Of a stretch of 16,953 nucleotides of DNA, positions 13,825-16,953 are shown piece by piece. Positions within the stretch are counted from its first letter, which is position 1. The number at the start of each line of letters is the position of its first letter. Origin of the DNA: JBKHHU01 sp046539045 (lineage in GTDB: Bacteria > Planctomycetota > Phycisphaerae > SM23-33). The position numbers and the translations under genes are program-made. The notes under the pieces are model-generated. The model worked only from the letters and a program-made list of their open reading frames with translations. It did not search any database and was not told the DNA's origin. Location of the stretch: contig JBKHHU010000056.1 in NCBI GenBank assembly GCA_046539045.1, forward strand, positions 1 through 16,953, read 5' to 3'.

Positions 13825-15162
13825 CTATTCACCCCATTCGGGATGTTCGGTGACGATTCCGATGCAGACCGGGTCATCCTTGATATCGTCCATGTCTCCG
13901 ACCTCAGCCAGCGCGTTGCGCATGTTGCCTTCCTGCGCGGTGTAGGTGGTGATGACCACCGGCACGCCGTGCGGGGTGTCCTCGCCGTGAAGAGCCTCGT
14001 GCTGCAGCACGGAACTGATGGAAATCCCGTGCCGACCGAGAATGTCCGCCACTTGCGCCAGCACACCGGGATGGTCCTCGGCGATGACGCGGAGGTAGTA
14101 GCGGCTCTTACTTTTCTCTGGAGGCAACTGCTTGGAACGCTGGGCCTTGTCCGGCCAGATGCCGAGCTGGTTGAAGCTTGCCTGGGCGGTTCCGGTCGCC
14201 AGCCCGACGATGTCGGCCACGACTGCAGAGGCTGTGGGCGACCCGCCCGCACCACGGCCGTAGTACATGGTGTGCCCGACATTGCTTCCGTATACGCTGA
14301 CGGCGTTGAACGGTCCCGAAACCCACGCCAGAGGGTGTTCCCGCCAGATGAATACCGGCTGGACTCGCAGGCTCACGCCGTCGGCCTCTCGCTGGGCGAT
14401 GGCCAGCAGCTTCATGACGTACCCGAGTTCCTGGCCGAACTGGACGTCCATCAGTTCCAGCTTATCGATACCCGCGACGGGAATGGCGTCGAAATCGACG
14501 TCCTCGCCGAAGGCAAGCCCGGCCATGATCGCCAGCTTATGGGCCGAGTCCCCGCCACCGACGTCCAGCGTGGGGTCGGCCTCGGCAAGGCCTTTGCGCT
14601 GAGCATCGTGCAGGGAATCGAGGTAGCTTTGACCGTATTGCGTCATCTCTGTGAGGATGTAATTGCTCGTGCCGTTGACGATCCCGTAGATCGCCTCAAT
14701 TCGATTGGCGATCAGGCCGTCGGTCAAGGCACGAATGATCGGAATTCCACCGGCGCAGCTGGCTTCGAACGCCATGCTCACGCTGTTTTCACGGGCCAGA
14801 CGCCACAATTCAGTGCCGTGGTGGGCCAGCAAGGCCTTGTTGGCCGTGACCACATGCTTGCCCGCCTTGAACGCGCGCTCCGTAAAATCCTTGGCGATCG
14901 TCGTCCCGCCAACGAGTTCGACAACGACGTCGACCGATTTGTCTTCCAGGACCTTCCGGTAGTCCTCGGTCAACAGCGACTCATCCAGCCCAAGCTTGCG
15001 GGCGGTTTCGAAGTCGATGTCCACCACGTACTTCAGTTCGATCTCTCTGCCGGCCCGGCGCGACAGCAAGTCCTTGTCGCGAGTAAGGATCTGCGCGGTC
15101 GATCCGCCGACGGTCCCGCAGCCGAGAATGGCTACGCCAAGGGCTCTGTTTTCATCCGACAT
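13825..15162 (-). CDS. hom: Homoserine dehydrogenase
   Basis: Reduces aspartate semialdehyde to homoserine with NAD(P)H, the branch step to threonine and methionine. It has 445 residues, typical of the monofunctional form with a regulatory tail. Visible motifs are the nucleotide-binding VAILGCGTVGG (GCGTVG at 14-19), ELVGGTT (82-88), TANKALLA (106-113), NGTSNYIL (163-170) and the catalytic stretch GLAEADPTLDVGGGDSAHKL (191-210). A C-terminal ACT domain (about 355-440; YYLRVIAEDHPGVLAQVADI) is normally the site of threonine feedback. ATG 15162 was chosen because TTGGAG precedes it and homology begins at once; the in-frame extension to 15258 runs through the promoter region and is unlikely. It is first in a two-gene unit with the ApgM homologue. 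Confidence 0.97.
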   Translation of the reverse strand: MSDENRALGVAILGCGTVGGSTAQILTRDKDLLSRRAGREIELKYVVDIDFETARKLGLDESLLTEDYRKVLEDKSVDVVVELVGGTTIAKDFTERAFKAGKHVVTANKALLAHHGTELWRLARENSVSMAFEASCAGGIPIIRALTDGLIANRIEAIYGIVNGTSNYILTEMTQYGQSYLDSLHDAQRKGLAEADPTLDVGGGDSAHKLAIMAGLAFGEDVDFDAIPVAGIDKLELMDVQFGQELGYVMKLLAIAQREADGVSLRVQPVFIWREHPLAWVSGPFNAVSVYGSNVGHTMYYGRGAGGSPTASAVVADIVGLATGTAQASFNQLGIWPDKAQRSKQLPPEKSKSRYYLRVIAEDHPGVLAQVADILGRHGISISSVLQHEALHGEDTPHGVPVVITTYTAQEGNMRNALAEVGDMDDIKDDPVCIGIVTEHPEWGE

Positions 15163-15196
15163 ATTGGTTTTCTCCAAACATCCAGTGAAGCACCAC

Positions 15197-15225
15197 AGCC
15201 TACGGTCGGAGGGGGAAATTATCAA
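15197..15225 (-). promoter_or_regulatory. Probable sigma-70-type promoter of hom-apgM
   Basis: On the minus strand TTGATA (15225-15220) and TAGGCT (15202-15197) are 17 bp apart, with initiation expected near 15190, about 28 nt before the hom ATG. The -35 is good and the -10 weaker. I see no attenuator or leader peptide in this gap. Confidence 0.45.
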
Positions 15226-15307
15226 GATCGAGCTTGGCTGCGCCTTGTTGCATAGCATCGGGCAGAGTCGCTGTCCTCCTTGCCCCGGCAGGTCGACGGC
15301 GCGTTGG

Positions 15308-16450
15308 CTATTGTTCCCTGCGCTTATTGCGGAAGAGCCCGAAGAAGTCCCGCATGGCCTGCCGTCCGCTGTTGGCGGCCCGTCGGACGCTGTCGGCGCC
15401 GGACGTGGCGGGGCGGGAGAAATTGGTTTCGATCGTCTCGCCGGCCTCCCGCAGGCCTTCTCGGACGCGCCCGGTGACGGTGTCCCAGGTTCCCCCGGGC
15501 ACGATGGCTCCCATCCGGTCGCGCATCGCCGACCAGACGTCCTTCATGAACATGTCCCGTACATCGTGATAGAAGTTGCGCAGCTGCAGACGCAGGCATT
15601 CCCGGGCGGTCTGTTCGTCCCAGCCCCGGTAGGCCCGACAACGCTGCATCGCGGCGTGCCCGGCAGCGGAACTCATAAAGCCTGCCCCGATTCCCTGAGC
15701 AATGTCATCGGCAAAGCGTCCGCCGGGAAGGTTCGAGAACAGCTCGTCGAAGACGTTCTTTCCGAAGTTCAGGAAGTTCACCGTCGCCACCACGCGAAGC
15801 GTATCGCGGACGATCGCCAGTTGCTCCCGGACTCGCGGCCTGGAGTTGTACAAACCGACCAGCGAAGCGATCATCGCCAGATTCCGGTACCCCACTACGA
15901 TCAAGTCCAGCGACTTGTACGGACTCATGGCCACCCAGAACATGATGCTTCGCACGGAGGCGCGGATGAGGCGCTCGGCTTCTTCATCCAGCGGCGTGAG
16001 AGCGGGTTTGACGATCTGCTCGGCCCGGTCCAGGGCAGCGCGGATCTCCTCGGGCGTTTCGGCGATTTTGACGCATCCATGCAGGTCCAGCGCGCCGGTG
16101 GCGACCGCGGCGCGGGTTTCGTCGTCCAGGCGGTGATTGCGCGCCAGTCGCAGCATGAACCGGCGGAGGTAGCGGCAATATTTGCGGAGTTCCTCTTCCT
16201 CCGCAGTGTCCGGTTTCACTGTTTTCGGAGGGTGGAGCACTTTGGGCCGGCGTGCGATCTTGACGATGTAATAGACCAGCCCCGCCGTCAGCCCGATCCC
16301 CAGCACGATCAGAAAAGCCGTGCCCGCATACGGATGCATGCGATCCAGTGCGTGGTACGCCTGGATCACCTCGATCACCGCAAAGAACGTCAATATGACC
16401 CCGGCGATCAGGACGATTGTCTTAAAGCTTTTCCATGCCTGGCGGAACAT
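15308..16450 (-). CDS. DUF697 (YcjF-like) membrane protein
   Basis: A predicted 380-residue inner-membrane protein. Two N-terminal membrane segments (about 11-29 and 43-64) are followed by a charged helical region. A C-terminal half then resembles the DUF697/YcjF family: the segment from SLDLIVVGYRNLAMIASLVG through RVREQLAIVRDTLRVVATVN and LNFGKNVFDEL. Family members occur beside YcjX-type GTPases or alone, and their role is unclear. No GTPase is visible here. The start is debatable because the frame is open to 16696. I chose ATG 16450 because GAGGAAACGCCG precedes it and a promoter-like pair lies just upstream (16490-16518), which would place the longer starts, such as 16546, outside the transcript. 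The C-terminal 60 residues are Arg/Gly-rich and probably soluble. The gene is followed 145 bp later by hom on the same strand. Confidence 0.75.
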   Translation of the reverse strand: MFRQAWKSFKTIVLIAGVILTFFAVIEVIQAYHALDRMHPYAGTAFLIVLGIGLTAGLVYYIVKIARRPKVLHPPKTVKPDTAEEEELRKYCRYLRRFMLRLARNHRLDDETRAAVATGALDLHGCVKIAETPEEIRAALDRAEQIVKPALTPLDEEAERLIRASVRSIMFWVAMSPYKSLDLIVVGYRNLAMIASLVGLYNSRPRVREQLAIVRDTLRVVATVNFLNFGKNVFDELFSNLPGGRFADDIAQGIGAGFMSSAAGHAAMQRCRAYRGWDEQTARECLRLQLRNFYHDVRDMFMKDVWSAMRDRMGAIVPGGTWDTVTGRVREGLREAGETIETNFSRPATSGADSVRRAANSGRQAMRDFFGLFRNKRREQ

Positions 16451-16489
16451 CGGCGTTTCCTCAATGGCGGCGAACGTTGACTCCGCAGC

Positions 16490-16518
16490 ATTGTATAATA
16501 CTTTGTTGTCACGGTCAC
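16490..16518 (-). promoter_or_regulatory. Possible promoter of the DUF697-like gene
   Basis: On the minus strand GTGACC (16518-16513) and TACAAT (16495-16490) are 17 bp apart, giving a leader of about 33 nt before ATG 16450. The -10 is a good match and the -35 a partial one. It supports the shorter start of the gene. Confidence 0.35.
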
Positions 16519-16630
16519 CACGGCGGCTCATCAGTTCAGAGACCATGCGTTGTAAGTTTGCCGTGTGGGAACGCCGGCGCGGACACCTTCGTTGGGAAGT
16601 TGCCATCCTATGCTGCGCTGTTATTGCGTG

Positions 16631-16660
16631 TTGCGCAATTAGTCTAACGGAATGCGCAAT
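16631..16660. promoter_or_regulatory. Paired TGCGCAAT sites in the divergent promoter region
   Basis: TGCGCAAT occurs at 16632-16639 and 16653-16660, 21 bp or two helical turns apart, each around the self-complementary core TGCGCA. The first lies in TTGCGCAA and the second in AATGCGCAAT. The pair ends 8 bp before the proposed -35 of the prepilin gene. The spacing suits two dimers of a regulator bound on one face of DNA; this function is inferred. Confidence 0.4.
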
Positions 16661-16667
16661 ATGAGAA

Positions 16668-16696
16668 TTGCTTCGCCTTTTTCCACATGGTATCAT
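16668..16696 (+). promoter_or_regulatory. Probable sigma-70-type promoter of the prepilin-like gene
   Basis: TTGCTT (16668-16673) and TATCAT (16691-16696) are separated by 17 bp, with a start near 16703 and a leader of about 60 nt. The two TGCGCAAT sites lie immediately upstream. Hexamer matches are fair. Confidence 0.45.
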
Positions 16697-16765
16697 GGGA
16701 TTTCAAGCTCAGCCCGAGCCTGAGACAGACATCGGCTAGCGAGAACCATATTTCGGGAGACGCTC

Positions 16766-16953
16766 ATGAACGGTCATCTCCGCTCAACTGAACTACATGA
16801 CGGTTCGCTCAAGGCTTTTACGTTGATCGAACTGCTGGTTGTTATCGCCATCATCGGGTTACTCGTTTCCATTCTCGTTCCTTCGCTCGGGAAGGTGCAG
16901 GAATTGGCCCGCCAGCTCAAATGCACCACGAACCTCCGAACCATGGCCACGGC
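16766..16953 (+). CDS. Type II secretion/pseudopilin-like prepilin, 3' end cut
   Basis: The first 62 codons are visible. A 17-residue polar leader ending in LKA precedes FTLIELLVVIAIIGLLVSIL, the type IV prepilin N-methylation motif, with the conserved Glu at position 5 of the mature chain. Prepilin peptidase would cut between A17 and F18; Ala at -1 instead of the usual Gly is seen often in planctomycete members. The following VPSLGKVQELARQLKC matches the G/H-type pseudopilin-like proteins that planctomycetes carry in large numbers, some with a C-terminal DUF1559-type domain. Which domain follows here is off the edge. The ATG at 16766 is preceded by CGGGAGACGCTC. The N-terminus anchors it in the inner membrane; its exact role is unknown. 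Confidence 0.88.
   Translation, partial: MNGHLRSTELHDGSLKAFTLIELLVVIAIIGLLVSILVPSLGKVQELARQLKCTTNLRTMAT

Noticed and set aside
12677..15255. Long plus-strand open frames (422 and 483 codons) opposite apgM and hom
   Set aside because: The minus strand carries complete, motif-bearing enzymes; the plus translations have no recognisable domains.

Overview
The window looks like a chromosomal segment of a planctomycete, most likely class Phycisphaerae. The evidence is a type II-like prepilin start (KAFTLIELLVVIAIIGLLVS), a XylR-like AraC regulator with a sugar-sensing N-terminal half, a secreted protein with the degenerate HEAT-like motif SPQFRVREAATQEL, a family-PF12831-type FAD oxidoreductase, and GC-rich codon use with GAGGAAA-type ribosome binding sites. 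The assignment is inferred from gene content; there is no rRNA marker here.

Layout, left to right. (1) 1-3532, minus strand: thioredoxin (3532-3209), a 23-codon reading frame, and a large MMPL/RND exporter that runs off the left edge. The 23-codon frame stops on the exporter's start codon (ATGA). (2) 3533-4081: a 549-bp gap without a convincing gene. It holds a 12-bp palindrome, several inverted repeats, a strong plus-strand intrinsic terminator with no gene before it, and a probable operator/promoter for the next gene. (3) 4082-5260, plus: XylR-like regulator, convergent with (4) a PAS / sigma-54-activator (6719-5319), with aspartate kinase lysC (8124-6889) upstream on the same strand. (5) 8325-11398, plus: a GH63-like glycosidase followed by an FAD-dependent oxidoreductase, probably one carbohydrate-related unit. 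(6) 12462-11464, minus: a 53-aa unknown protein and a secreted HEAT-like unknown protein. (7) 12529-12620: a long imperfect palindrome with three degenerate tandem repeats, possibly a dispersed repeat element. (8) 15162-12629, minus: homoserine dehydrogenase and an ApgM-type phosphoglycerate mutase homologue separated by 8 nt. Together with lysC these supply the aspartate-to-threonine route, with the ApgM homologue a candidate stand-in homoserine kinase. (9) 16450-15308, minus: a DUF697-like membrane protein, divergent from (10) a prepilin-like gene starting at 16766 and cut by the right edge. Their shared promoter region carries a TGCGCAAT repeat pair 21 bp apart.

I see no CRISPR array, tRNA, rRNA, insertion sequence or defence system. 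The most promising unexplained items are the repeat element at 12529-12620, the orphan terminator with its structured upstream region at about 3600-3915, the overlapping 23-codon frame before the exporter, and the 9-G tract before the sigma-54 regulator.
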